49,834 nucleotides of DNA from DAOUEH01 sp034430515 (lineage in GTDB: Bacteria; Chloroflexota; Dehalococcoidia; Dehalococcoidales; RBG-16-60-22): positions 1 through 49,834 of the forward strand of contig DAOUEP010000035.1 of assembly GCA_034430515.1 (NCBI GenBank). Direction: 5' to 3'. The notes beneath the pieces are model-generated. The model had not been told where the DNA came from and did not search any database. It saw only the letters and a list, made by a program, of their open reading frames with translations. Numbering within the stretch: position 1 is the stretch's first letter; each line of letters begins with the position of its first letter. Both the position numbers and the translations under genes were made by a program. This document shows positions 43,135 through 49,834 of the stretch, one piece after another.

Positions 43135-44145
43135 ATGGTTAAGGAAGCCAAACAGCCCTCGGTACTCATCGTCGACGACGAAGCGCTGGTGCGCCGGACG
43201 ATACGCAAGAGTCTGGCCAGCGAAGGCTTTATCTGCTATGAGGCGGAAAGCGCCGAGAAGGCCATGGAGTGCATGCGCGCCCGGCCCGCCGAGGTGGTGA
43301 TTCTGGATATCAAGATGCCGGGCAAGACGGGTAAGGAGCTGCTGCCGGAAATCAGCGCCGTCTTCCCCGATGCGGCCATTATCATGGCCACCGCCGACGT
43401 TGAGCCGGCCACCATCGTCGAGTGCCTCAAGAACGGCGCCCGCGACTATATTACCAAGCCCTTCAGCGCCGAGCAGATTGTCGAGGGCATCCGGACGATG
43501 CTGGAGAAGAAACGGATGGAGTACGAGCTTGAGCAGCACCGGGGCCGGCTGGAAGGCAAGCTGGAAGAGAAGACCGGCGAGCTCCAGAAGCTCTTCGCCG
43601 GCGCCATCGAATCGCTGGTGGTGGCCCTGGAGGCCAAGGACGAGTACACCGCCGGGCATTCCCGCCGCGTTACCGATATGGCCGTCCGCATCGGCGAGGC
43701 CATGGGCTTGGCCGGGGCCGAGCTGGAAGACCTGCGCTGGGCGGCCCTGCTCCACGACATCGGCAAAATCGGCATCGACCCGACCGTCCTCAACAAGCCG
43801 GGCAAGCTCACGCCGGACGAGTACCGCTACATCCTCAACCACACCAATATCGGCTCCGGCATCGTGCAGTCGCTGGTCAACGAAAAGATTGTGGCCATCA
43901 TCAAGCACCACCACGACCACTACGACGGCGGCACGCCCGGCCAGCGGGTTCGCGGTAAGAAAATACCCCTGGGGGCGCGCATCCTGGCCCTGGCCGATAC
44001 CTACGACGCCATGACCTCCGACCGTCCCTACCGCCGCGCCCTTCCCGCCGCCAAAGCGATTACGGAGATTGAGCGCTGCGCCGGCTCGCAGCTCGACCCG
44101 GCGGTGGTCAAAGCCTTTCTGGCGATGGACGTCCCGGAGCGATAA
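43135..44145 (+). CDS. Response regulator with HD-GYP-type domain
   Basis: 336 residues: receiver (1-125, Asp58 in VVILDIKMP, Lys in TKPFS), coiled coil (about 125-160), HD-GYP domain (160-330). HD-type motifs: GHSRRVTDMAV, LLHDIGKIGIDP, HTNIGSGIV, HHHDHYDGG, LADTYDAMTSDRPYR. These domains usually hydrolyse cyclic di-GMP. The signature Gly-Tyr-Pro is changed to Gly-Thr-Pro (DGGTPGQ), while the histidines and HD pair look intact. It closes a three-gene operon with the 7TM kinase, which probably controls it. Confidence 0.92.
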   Translation: MVKEAKQPSVLIVDDEALVRRTIRKSLASEGFICYEAESAEKAMECMRARPAEVVILDIKMPGKTGKELLPEISAVFPDAAIIMATADVEPATIVECLKNGARDYITKPFSAEQIVEGIRTMLEKKRMEYELEQHRGRLEGKLEEKTGELQKLFAGAIESLVVALEAKDEYTAGHSRRVTDMAVRIGEAMGLAGAELEDLRWAALLHDIGKIGIDPTVLNKPGKLTPDEYRYILNHTNIGSGIVQSLVNEKIVAIIKHHHDHYDGGTPGQRVRGKKIPLGARILALADTYDAMTSDRPYRRALPAAKAITEIERCAGSQLDPAVVKAFLAMDVPER

Positions 44146-44153
44146 CCGCCCGC

Positions 44154-44588
44154 TTACTTTTTGACCGGCCGGCCGGATGCCTCCGGGGTGAGCCGGGCGT
44201 CGATGAATATCAGCGGTTTGCTGATGCGCTTGACCACCAGCGGGCAGTGGTACATCCCCTTGGGAATAAAGGTGTAGCAGGGGTAGTTTATCTTTTCCAC
44301 CCGGCCGTCCAGCTCAAACTCGACATCGGCGTCAAAGTCCAGGAAGTTCCGGGGGTCGCCGCCGATGAGGAAGATGTACTGGTCGAAAGGGTGCTGGTGG
44401 GAAGGCCCGCCTAACGATTCGGGCTTGGTGACGTAGGCGAAGCCGACGGCCAGGTTGGATTCGGGGATGTCCTTGCCGCCCAGGGCGGTAATCATCGGCG
44501 CGGTGATGGTGTCGTGGATGGACTGCCACGGCTGAAACTCGACGATATTCGGGCCGTGCCTGATGTTCTTGAGATGTTCTAAATCCAT
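44154..44588 (-). CDS. Cupin-like protein (paralogue of 17854-18261)
   Basis: 144 residues from ATG 44588 (AAGGAGG site five bases upstream; the open frame extends 41 codons further up but lies over the neighbouring gene). SHQHPFDQYIFLIG gives two His of a cupin metal site and MYHCPLVVKRISKP a third. The same two segments occur in the DUF169-associated cupin at 17854-18261. It sits downstream of the GT39-type gene, convergent with the HD-GYP gene. Substrate unknown. Confidence 0.75.
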   Translation of the reverse strand: MDLEHLKNIRHGPNIVEFQPWQSIHDTITAPMITALGGKDIPESNLAVGFAYVTKPESLGGPSHQHPFDQYIFLIGGDPRNFLDFDADVEFELDGRVEKINYPCYTFIPKGMYHCPLVVKRISKPLIFIDARLTPEASGRPVKK

Positions 44589-44607
44589 ATTTGCCTCCTT
44601 GGTATCC

Positions 44608-46143
44608 CTACGGCATTGGGAAGAGATACTTAAAGCTCCAGAGGGGGAAGGGCCAGTAATCGGTGCCGATGGCGCCGGGGTGGAAGTACGGTGTCCAGGG
44701 AGGGAAGACATAGCCGAACCAGCGGCTCTCCAGCGTCCTCACCGTCAGCCAGTCGGGCAGGATATGCAGGTCTAAGGCCCACTGGGCGTAGAGCAGCGCC
44801 CCCCAGACCACCAGCGCCGCCACGACCGGCGCCAGCACGCCGAGCGGGAACCGGTCGATGACCAGCGCCGCGATGACGACGATGGGAAATAGCCCCGGCA
44901 GCAGAAAGCGGTTGAGGAGGACGAAGCCCCCGCCCATCTTGAGCCCCGCCGTCCACTCGTAGCCCAGGTAGAGCAGGAAAACGGCGGCGAACCAGCCGAT
45001 AAGCACCAGCAGGATATTCCAGGGCAGCTCGCTGTTCAGGCTCGACCACCGGCCCTCCGCCCGCCCCCGCCGGAAGAAAGCGGCGCATTTATAATAGAGC
45101 ACCAGCAGAAAACCGGGCAGGCCGATGAACAAGAGCGGGAAGCCGATGAACAGGTTGCGGCCGTAACCTTCCAGGTTATAGCGGAGTATCTGCCACGGTA
45201 TGGACTCCCCGGCGGCGTCCACCTGCCCGATGTACTGGACGGCGAAATTGATGGGGTAGGGGGAGACGGCGTAGCCGTAAACGAGCGGGGACGCGAAGAC
45301 GTAGTAGTTGTAGAGCAGAATCGCCGCCAGGGGCAGGCCGATGCCCAGCGCCAGCGGGATGATTTCCGCCCCGAAGCCGGTCTTTTGCCCCCGACGCCAG
45401 GCGATGCACCTCATCACCACCAGGTGCAGGGCCAGGATAATGGCGATGAGCAAATTGGTATAGCGCGCGATGACCGACCAGCCGATGAAAAAGAAGGCCA
45501 GGAACAGCAGGATGCCGCCCTTTACCGCCGTGAGTCGCTCTCTCTCCAGGTGGTAGTAGAGGTACAGGCCGCCGCCGATGACCAGCATCGCCAGCGAGGC
45601 GTAGGTATCCATGTAGGCCCGGTTGAGCATGACCAGGGCGATGGGCGTGAAGAGTATCAGCAGCGAGCCGATCATGGCAGCCCGCTCACCCCTCAGGCGT
45701 TTGAGCAGGATAAAGGTGACGATGACCATACCCAGCGCCAGCACGACGTTGCCCCAGCGCGGCAGCCCCATTTTCCAGAAAGGCACCAAGTAAAAGACGT
45801 AGCCCGGCGCCTTTTCCAGGACCCACTTGTTGTATTCCAGGGGCAGGTACTGGAGCAGCGAGTTGCCCTGCTGCATGGTCTCCAGGGCTTGTTCGGCCTG
45901 GGCGTAATTGCTGACGGTGAAATCGCCGGCGGAGAAGTTCTTGGCACCGTGGTAGTAAGCCCAGTCGTCGGGGTCGGGCATCTGGAGGGGCGTGGCCAGT
46001 ATCAGGGCGGCGGCGGCGATAAAGCCGACCGCGACTATAGCCCGGTTGAGAGTGATACGCTGCCTTAGATGGAGCTTGCTGGCGATGGCTGCTGGCGAAA
46101 AATAGCGCATGATGACGGTTACTAAATATAACCACATCCTCAT
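44608..46143 (-). CDS. GT39/GT-C family membrane glycosyltransferase
   Basis: 511 residues from ATG 46143 (a TTG four codons upstream is possible). About eleven membrane helices. The first extracytoplasmic loop carries PDPDDWAYYHGAKNFSAGDF, the family acidic pair region, followed by LPLEYNKWVLEKAPGYVFYL. These enzymes move a sugar from a polyprenyl-phosphate donor to protein or lipid on the outer face of the membrane. No partner genes for sugar activation are visible nearby. Ends in a Trp/Phe/Pro-rich C-terminus. Confidence 0.8.
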   Translation of the reverse strand: MRMWLYLVTVIMRYFSPAAIASKLHLRQRITLNRAIVAVGFIAAAALILATPLQMPDPDDWAYYHGAKNFSAGDFTVSNYAQAEQALETMQQGNSLLQYLPLEYNKWVLEKAPGYVFYLVPFWKMGLPRWGNVVLALGMVIVTFILLKRLRGERAAMIGSLLILFTPIALVMLNRAYMDTYASLAMLVIGGGLYLYYHLERERLTAVKGGILLFLAFFFIGWSVIARYTNLLIAIILALHLVVMRCIAWRRGQKTGFGAEIIPLALGIGLPLAAILLYNYYVFASPLVYGYAVSPYPINFAVQYIGQVDAAGESIPWQILRYNLEGYGRNLFIGFPLLFIGLPGFLLVLYYKCAAFFRRGRAEGRWSSLNSELPWNILLVLIGWFAAVFLLYLGYEWTAGLKMGGGFVLLNRFLLPGLFPIVVIAALVIDRFPLGVLAPVVAALVVWGALLYAQWALDLHILPDWLTVRTLESRWFGYVFPPWTPYFHPGAIGTDYWPFPLWSFKYLFPMP

Positions 46144-46418
46144 GGCCGTTTGCAAGCGAAGCCGCCGCCGGTGATGGCCGCCTTCTCCAGCACCGCCAGC
46201 AGCTCCTGTTTGGTGGTGACGGCCTTAAACTCCCTGAGCTTGGCGGCTACCCAGTCCACCCGCTCTATCCGCACCGGGCAGGTCTTGTAGGCCGGGGTCT
46301 GGGTGACGGGGTCGAGGGTCTCCGGGCGGGAGCTGATGAGGCGGTTGGTGGGGCACTCGGCGAAGTGGAAGGTCATGGCGACCATGCCCGCCGGGACGGC
46401 CCCGGTGACGCGGGCGCG
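46140..46418 (-). pseudogene. C-terminal remnant of a molybdopterin formate dehydrogenase-type protein
   Basis: About 93 codons read ARVTGAVPAGMVAMTFHF then AECPTNRLISSRPETLDPVTQTPAYKTCPVRIE. That is the conserved C-terminal end of the MopB/FdhA alpha subunit (family pattern: VTG..P.GMVAMTFHF, ECPTN, DPVT.TP..K.C.V). No upstream 600-residue enzyme precedes it: the SDR gene ends two bases away. It is therefore a truncated relic unless read as a separate small ORF from ATG 46385 (81 codons). The tail 'TTKQELLAVLEKAAITGGG' is an extra segment. Confidence 0.7.
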
Positions 46419-46419
46419 G

Positions 46420-47313
46420 CTATTCTTCCGGCCGCTTGAAGAGAGCGGGCAGGGTGTCGGGCAAGTCCTCGCGCGACCGGCCTCTGGTCAGCGTTTCCGG
46501 CAGGGCGCGTGCCAGCTCCTCGGCGGTGAAGTCTCCGTCTTTCCAGAGCACCTGCGCCACCGGCGGCGGCTCGACGAAGATACCCACGTGGCCGCACCAG
46601 ACCTCGAAGATGCACCCGTTGATGTGGTCGGCGGCCTCGCTGGCGAGATAGGTGACCAGCGCGCTTACGTCCTCGGGGCGGTTGGCCTCGATGGCGGCCA
46701 GCTTGGTCGCCGCGCCGCGCCAGGCGGCGATGGGGCGGATGACGTTGCAGGTAACGCCGTAACCGGCCATGTCGCGGGCGATGGAGCGGGAAAAGCCGGT
46801 GATGGCTTCCTTGGCGGTGGAGTAGGTCGCCTGGCCCTTAAACCCCAGGCCGGTGTGCGACGAGGTATTGATTATCCGGCCGTAGCCCTGCTCCCTCATG
46901 TAGCCGCAGGCCCGGCGGGTGCAGTAGAAAGTGCCGTAGACGTGGGTCTTGATAACGGCGTCCCAGTCGGCGGCGTCGATTTCGCAGATATCGTCAACGC
47001 GGATAATGCCGGCGTTGTTCACCAGGATGTCAATCCGGCCGAAACTCTCCACGGCGTCGCGGATGATGCTATCCGCGGCGGCCTCTTCAGCGACGCTGGC
47101 GTAGCTGGCCACGGCCTTGCCGCCGTCCCGCCGAATTTTGGCAACGACGGCATCGGCGGCTTCATGAGAGCTGCCGTGGCCATCGTGGGAGGTGCCGATG
47201 TCGTTAACCACCACGCTGGCGCCCTGGGCGGCGAAACTCAGCGCGTAGGCCCTCCCCAGGCCGTTGCCGGCGCCGGTGATAACGGCGACCCTGCCCTTTA
47301 ACATGTCTCCCAT
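46420..47313 (-). CDS. SDR-family dehydrogenase, (3R)-hydroxyacyl-CoA dehydrogenase-like
   Basis: 297 residues. Cofactor motif TGAGNGLGRAYALSFAAQGA with an acidic residue after beta-2 (VVNDIG) suggesting NAD preference; NNAG; catalytic Ser in INTSSHTG and Tyr/Lys in YSTAKEA. It resembles the dehydrogenase part of multifunctional enzyme type 2, which oxidises 3-hydroxyacyl-CoA. A 50-residue C-terminal extension (from about 245) is atypical. It is downstream of nothing on its strand for 200 bases; likely its own transcript. The thiolase and mutase genes elsewhere in the window make CoA metabolism plausible. Confidence 0.85.
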   Translation of the reverse strand: MGDMLKGRVAVITGAGNGLGRAYALSFAAQGASVVVNDIGTSHDGHGSSHEAADAVVAKIRRDGGKAVASYASVAEEAAADSIIRDAVESFGRIDILVNNAGIIRVDDICEIDAADWDAVIKTHVYGTFYCTRRACGYMREQGYGRIINTSSHTGLGFKGQATYSTAKEAITGFSRSIARDMAGYGVTCNVIRPIAAWRGAATKLAAIEANRPEDVSALVTYLASEAADHINGCIFEVWCGHVGIFVEPPPVAQVLWKDGDFTAEELARALPETLTRGRSREDLPDTLPALFKRPEE

Positions 47314-47460
47314 GAGACTCTCCCTTCCCCTCTTAGCTCCTCTTGGTTGCTTGAAGAAGTTTCCGTGTGATTGTAGTATAGCGCCGCCGTGAAAGCAATA
47401 TCATAGCGATGTCATGGCGATATGACAGCCGGCGTGAGAATTGCGATTTAGTAATGATAA

Positions 47461-47495
47461 TCTAAAAGAAAAACCACCCGTTTCCCGGGTGGTTT
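47461..47495 (-). terminator. Intrinsic terminator after tRNA-Lys
   Basis: Stem AACCACCCG/CGGGTGGTT (9 bp, 5-base loop) followed leftward by TTTCTTTTAG. It ends the tRNA-Lys transcript about 30 bases beyond the tRNA. Confidence 0.85.
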
Positions 47496-47524
47496 GCGTC
47501 AGATATGAAATTGACTTTAAGAAG

Positions 47525-47597
47525 TAGGCCGTACAGGTCTCGAACCTGTGACACCCTGATTAAAAGTCAGGTGCTCTACCAACTGAGCTAACGGCCC
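47525..47597 (-). tRNA. tRNA-Lys (TTT), no encoded CCA
   Basis: Acceptor GGGCCGT with ACGGCCT, D arm AGCTCAGTTGGTAGAGC, anticodon stem CCTGA/TCAGG with loop CTTTTAA (anticodon TTT), T arm ACAGGTTCGAGACCTGT. CCA is not encoded, unlike the Gly and Arg tRNAs here. Confidence 0.95.
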
Positions 47598-47655
47598 GCG
47601 TCTAGCTCTTAATTCTAGCAAATCAGTCCCCCCGGCGCAACCTGGCGCGCTGGCT

Positions 47656-47685
47656 TTGTGAAGATAACGCCCCGTAGGCTATAAT
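47656..47685 (+). promoter_or_regulatory. Predicted promoter for ribD
   Basis: TTGTGA (47656-47661), 18 bases, consensus TATAAT (47680-47685), 25 bases before the ATG at 47710. The short leader leaves no room for an FMN riboswitch. Confidence 0.5.
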
Positions 47686-47709
47686 AACAAGCACCGGCCA
47701 CCGGTATTT

Positions 47710-48822
47710 ATGGGGCACATAATGACGAAACAGGCAACGCCCGACGCAACCTACATGGAGCGCGCCCTGAAACTCGCCCGCCGAGGCTTAGGCTACGTCA
47801 GCCCGAACCCGATGGTAGGGGTGGTTATCGTCAGGGGCGGCCGCATCGTCGGGGAGGGCTACCACCGCCGCTACGGCGGCCCGCACGCCGAGGTCAATGC
47901 CATCGCCAGCGCTCAAGGGGCGACGTCCGGGGCGACGCTGTACGTCACCCTGGAGCCCTGCTGCCACTACGGCAAGACGCCCCCCTGCGTCGCGGCCGTG
48001 ATTAAGGCCGGTATCAAGAGGGTCGTCATCGGTACGCTCGACCCGTACCCCCAGATGCAAGGTAAGAGCCTGGAGATACTGCGTGAGGCCGGTATCGAAA
48101 CAGAAGTGGGCGTGCTGGAGGCCGCGTGCCTGGCCCTCAACGAGGTCTATTTCCACTACATCAACACCGGCCGCCCCTTCGTCACCGTCAAGTTCGCCCA
48201 GACCCTCGACGGGCGCATTGCCACCGCCGCCGGAAGCTCACGCTGGATAAGCTCGCCGCCGTCGCTGAAGCTGGCCCACCGCCTGCGCGCCCGCCACGAT
48301 GCCATTCTGGTGGGGGCCGGGACGGTGCTGGCCGACGACCCCGAGCTGACTACCCGGCTGGTGCGGGGGCGTAATCCCCTCCGCGTCGTGCTCGATTCCA
48401 GGCTCCGTTTGTCGCTGGCGGCCAAGGTGCTGACCAGGCAGGATAAGGCGCGCACGCTGGTCGCCGCGACCCCGGCCGCCGACCCGGCCAGGCTGGCGGC
48501 GCTTGGGGAGATGGGCATAGAGGTATTACAGGTGGTGGCGAATGCCGCCGGGCGGGTGGATTTAGAGAAACTGCTGCCGCAGCTGGCGGAGTGGCAGGTA
48601 TCCTCGGTGCTGGTGGAAGGCGGCGCGGCCGTAATTACGGCGTTCCTCAGGGCGGGGCTGGCGGACCGGCTGGTGGTCTTCATCGCGCCGCGGATTATAG
48701 GCCGGGGCATCGAGGCGGTGGGGGAGCTGGATATCGCCGAGGTGGCCGGGGCTATCAAGATTGATTACGAGCGGGTCTACCGGAGCGGGGAGGACATCGT
48801 GGTGGAGGGGAGGGTGGGGTGA
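47710..48822 (+). CDS. ribD: Riboflavin biosynthesis bifunctional deaminase/reductase RibD
   Basis: 370 residues, standard length. N-terminal deaminase zinc site: PHAEVNAI and EPCCHYGKTPPC. C-terminal reductase domain from about 150: VKFAQTLDGRIA, LVGAGTVLADDP, VEGGAAVITAFL. It converts the GTP-derived pyrimidine to 5-amino-6-ribitylamino-uracil phosphate. ATG 47722 is an alternative start four codons in. The downstream exonuclease gene overlaps by four bases. No other rib genes are in the window. Confidence 0.95.
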   Translation: MGHIMTKQATPDATYMERALKLARRGLGYVSPNPMVGVVIVRGGRIVGEGYHRRYGGPHAEVNAIASAQGATSGATLYVTLEPCCHYGKTPPCVAAVIKAGIKRVVIGTLDPYPQMQGKSLEILREAGIETEVGVLEAACLALNEVYFHYINTGRPFVTVKFAQTLDGRIATAAGSSRWISSPPSLKLAHRLRARHDAILVGAGTVLADDPELTTRLVRGRNPLRVVLDSRLRLSLAAKVLTRQDKARTLVAATPAADPARLAALGEMGIEVLQVVANAAGRVDLEKLLPQLAEWQVSSVLVEGGAAVITAFLRAGLADRLVVFIAPRIIGRGIEAVGELDIAEVAGAIKIDYERVYRSGEDIVVEGRVG

Positions 48823-49679
48823 ACAAGCCGGAGTGCCGCTACATCGATAACCGCCGCGATTACGCCGCCTACCTGCAGGCTTTTGATAACCGGAAGTACA
48901 GCATCGTCGCCCTGGACCTGGAAGCCGAGATGAACCGCCATGCCTACGGCGAGCAGCTCTGCCTGCTTCAAGTCTACGACGGCGAGCAGGCCGTCGTCAT
49001 CGACCCGTTCAGAATCGCGCCCTCCCGTCTCAAGGTCTTTCTGGAAGACCGCCGCATCCTCAAGGTGATGTACGACGCTTCCAGCGACCTGTTCCTGCTG
49101 AAAAACGCCTGCGGTATCGAGGCGAAGTCGGTACTCGACCTGCGCCCCGCCGTCGAGCTGCTCGATTACGAGAAAAAAGACCTCCACGCGGTGATAGGGG
49201 CCGAGCTGGGCGTCGCCCTGGCCGGCAAGAATAAATTCCAGACGCAGAACTGGGTGAAGCGGCCGATAACCCCGCTGGCGCTGGATTACGCCGTCAACGA
49301 CGTTATCTACCTACTCCGGCTCAAGGATGCCTTCTTTAAAAAGCTCGGCGAGCGCGGCCTGCTCGACCGGTTCTGGCTGTATAATCTGCAAATCCAGGAC
49401 CGGGACTACACCCACGACCCCGGCGACCGCTACGCCCGGATAAAGGGGTTTCACCATCTTTCCCAGGAACGTAAGGACATCTTCCGCCGCCTCTATGATA
49501 TCCGCGATAAGCACGCCCGCCGCCTTAACATGCCGCCGAATAACGTGGTGAGCAACGTGAACCTGGTGGCGCTGGCCCGCGGCGAGCGAACGCCCGGCGA
49601 GCTACGCTTTCCCCGCCGGCTGCGGCCCGCTCTGGTGCAGGCTATCCGGGGGGAGTTGGAGGGGGTGGTGGAGGGTTAG
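48819..49679 (+). CDS. RNase D-like 3'-5' exonuclease
   Basis: 286 residues, GTG start overlapping the ribD stop by four bases (GTGA). A DEDD-type exonuclease domain fills about 20-200: DLEAE (DxE), YDASSDLFLL (second Asp), YAVNDVIYLL (Tyr and last Asp). The C-terminal 80 residues (from HHLSQERKDIFRRLYDIRDKHAR) look like an HRDC domain. RNase D matures tRNA 3' ends. This protein is shorter than typical RNase D (about 375 residues) and has one HRDC domain rather than two. Confidence 0.88.
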   Translation: MNKPECRYIDNRRDYAAYLQAFDNRKYSIVALDLEAEMNRHAYGEQLCLLQVYDGEQAVVIDPFRIAPSRLKVFLEDRRILKVMYDASSDLFLLKNACGIEAKSVLDLRPAVELLDYEKKDLHAVIGAELGVALAGKNKFQTQNWVKRPITPLALDYAVNDVIYLLRLKDAFFKKLGERGLLDRFWLYNLQIQDRDYTHDPGDRYARIKGFHHLSQERKDIFRRLYDIRDKHARRLNMPPNNVVSNVNLVALARGERTPGELRFPRRLRPALVQAIRGELEGVVEG

Positions 49680-49756
49680 GGTGTAGGGAGGAGGGCATTA
49701 AGGATAAAGTAATCAGGGAAACAAACCTTTTAGAAAAGAAATCATTGCTCGGTTTT

Positions 49757-49834
49757 CTATTTAGATCTAGAAAGGTAAATTTTATTCAGTGTAGAAACGA
49801 AGTTTTCAATCAATTTTCCCTCATTTATCATAGT
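49757..49834 (-). CDS. Partial ORF, possible C-terminus of a gene beyond the window
   Basis: From the window edge leftward the frame is open for 25 codons (ending GKLIENFVSTLNKIYLSRSK) and stops at TAG 49757-49759. The DNA here is AT-rich, unlike every other gene in the window. The codon pattern (AAA, ATA, TTG) would fit a recently acquired gene. Too short to identify; could be chance. Confidence 0.3.
   Translation of the reverse strand, partial: TMINEGKLIENFVSTLNKIYLSRSK

Noticed and set aside
47598..47709. FMN riboswitch upstream of ribD
   Set aside because: The promoter lies 25 bases before the ATG, leaving no space for the aptamer, and no RFN motif is visible.

Overview
The window is GC-rich bacterial chromosome that looks like a strictly anaerobic, mesophilic Chloroflexota of the Dehalococcoidia type. 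This is inferred from gene content, not a marker-gene placement: a thiolase/HMG-CoA-synthase-like/DUF35 cluster, three DUF169 proteins, split methylmalonyl-CoA mutase, a single-chain molybdenum aldehyde oxidoreductase, rubrerythrin, and very many PAS-rich sensor kinases. No phage, integrase, transposase or CRISPR array was seen. Nearly all of it is ordinary chromosome. The last ~130 bases turn abruptly AT-rich.

Layout. 1-1005: 5' part of radA. 1146-4190: acyl-CoA operon (HMG-CoA-synthase-like protein fused to a DUF35 OB-fold, thiolase, epimerase-like VOC protein). 4310-4384: tRNA-Gly. 4503-12196: leftward signalling region with a lipoprotein, four response regulators, a coiled-coil protein with an internal duplication, an exported protein and a 1069-residue kinase. 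Two promoters in it share an identical PhoB-box-like architecture. 12314-12529: tandem imperfect repeat. 12691-15354: molybdenum aldehyde oxidoreductase. 15439-17701: ABC-F ATPase with a promoter, leader ORF and antiterminator/terminator ahead of it. 17716-19785: tRNA-Arg, cupin and two DUF169 genes. 20027-23178: FKBP isomerase, DUF177, rpmF, fabD, fabG. 23288-26257: purine salvage operon. 26408-27943: small membrane proteins, PRC-barrel protein, rubrerythrin. 28026-30596: methylmalonyl-CoA mutase operon. 30704-34328: membrane proteins. 34455-37657: PhoR/PhoB-type pair behind a DUF169 gene. 37817-38764: sugar-epimerase-like protein. 38929-44145: 7TM sensor kinase, receiver and HD-GYP regulator. 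44154-47313: cupin, GT39-type protein, a formate-dehydrogenase remnant and an SDR. 47525-49679: tRNA-Lys, ribD and an RNase D-like exonuclease.

How the genes work together. The acyl-CoA cluster, the methylmalonyl-CoA mutase/epimerase operon and the SDR point to CoA-thioester metabolism feeding into or out of succinyl-CoA. hpt, ade and a PRPP-binding transferase form a purine salvage unit. rpmF-fabD-fabG is the usual ribosome/fatty-acid synthesis neighbourhood. About a quarter of the window is two-component signalling.

The most interesting signals are regulatory or very small: (i) a complete predicted ribosome-sensing attenuator before the ABC-F gene; (ii) two small membrane proteins (49 and 56 aa) of one apparently undescribed family, each preceded by the same motif; (iii) twin promoters with 11-bp-spaced TTCAGCC repeats, one driving a ~235-nt transcript that carries only a broken or very small ORF; (iv) an HMG-CoA-synthase homologue lacking its catalytic cysteine; (v) a kinase whose solute-binding domain is internally deleted.
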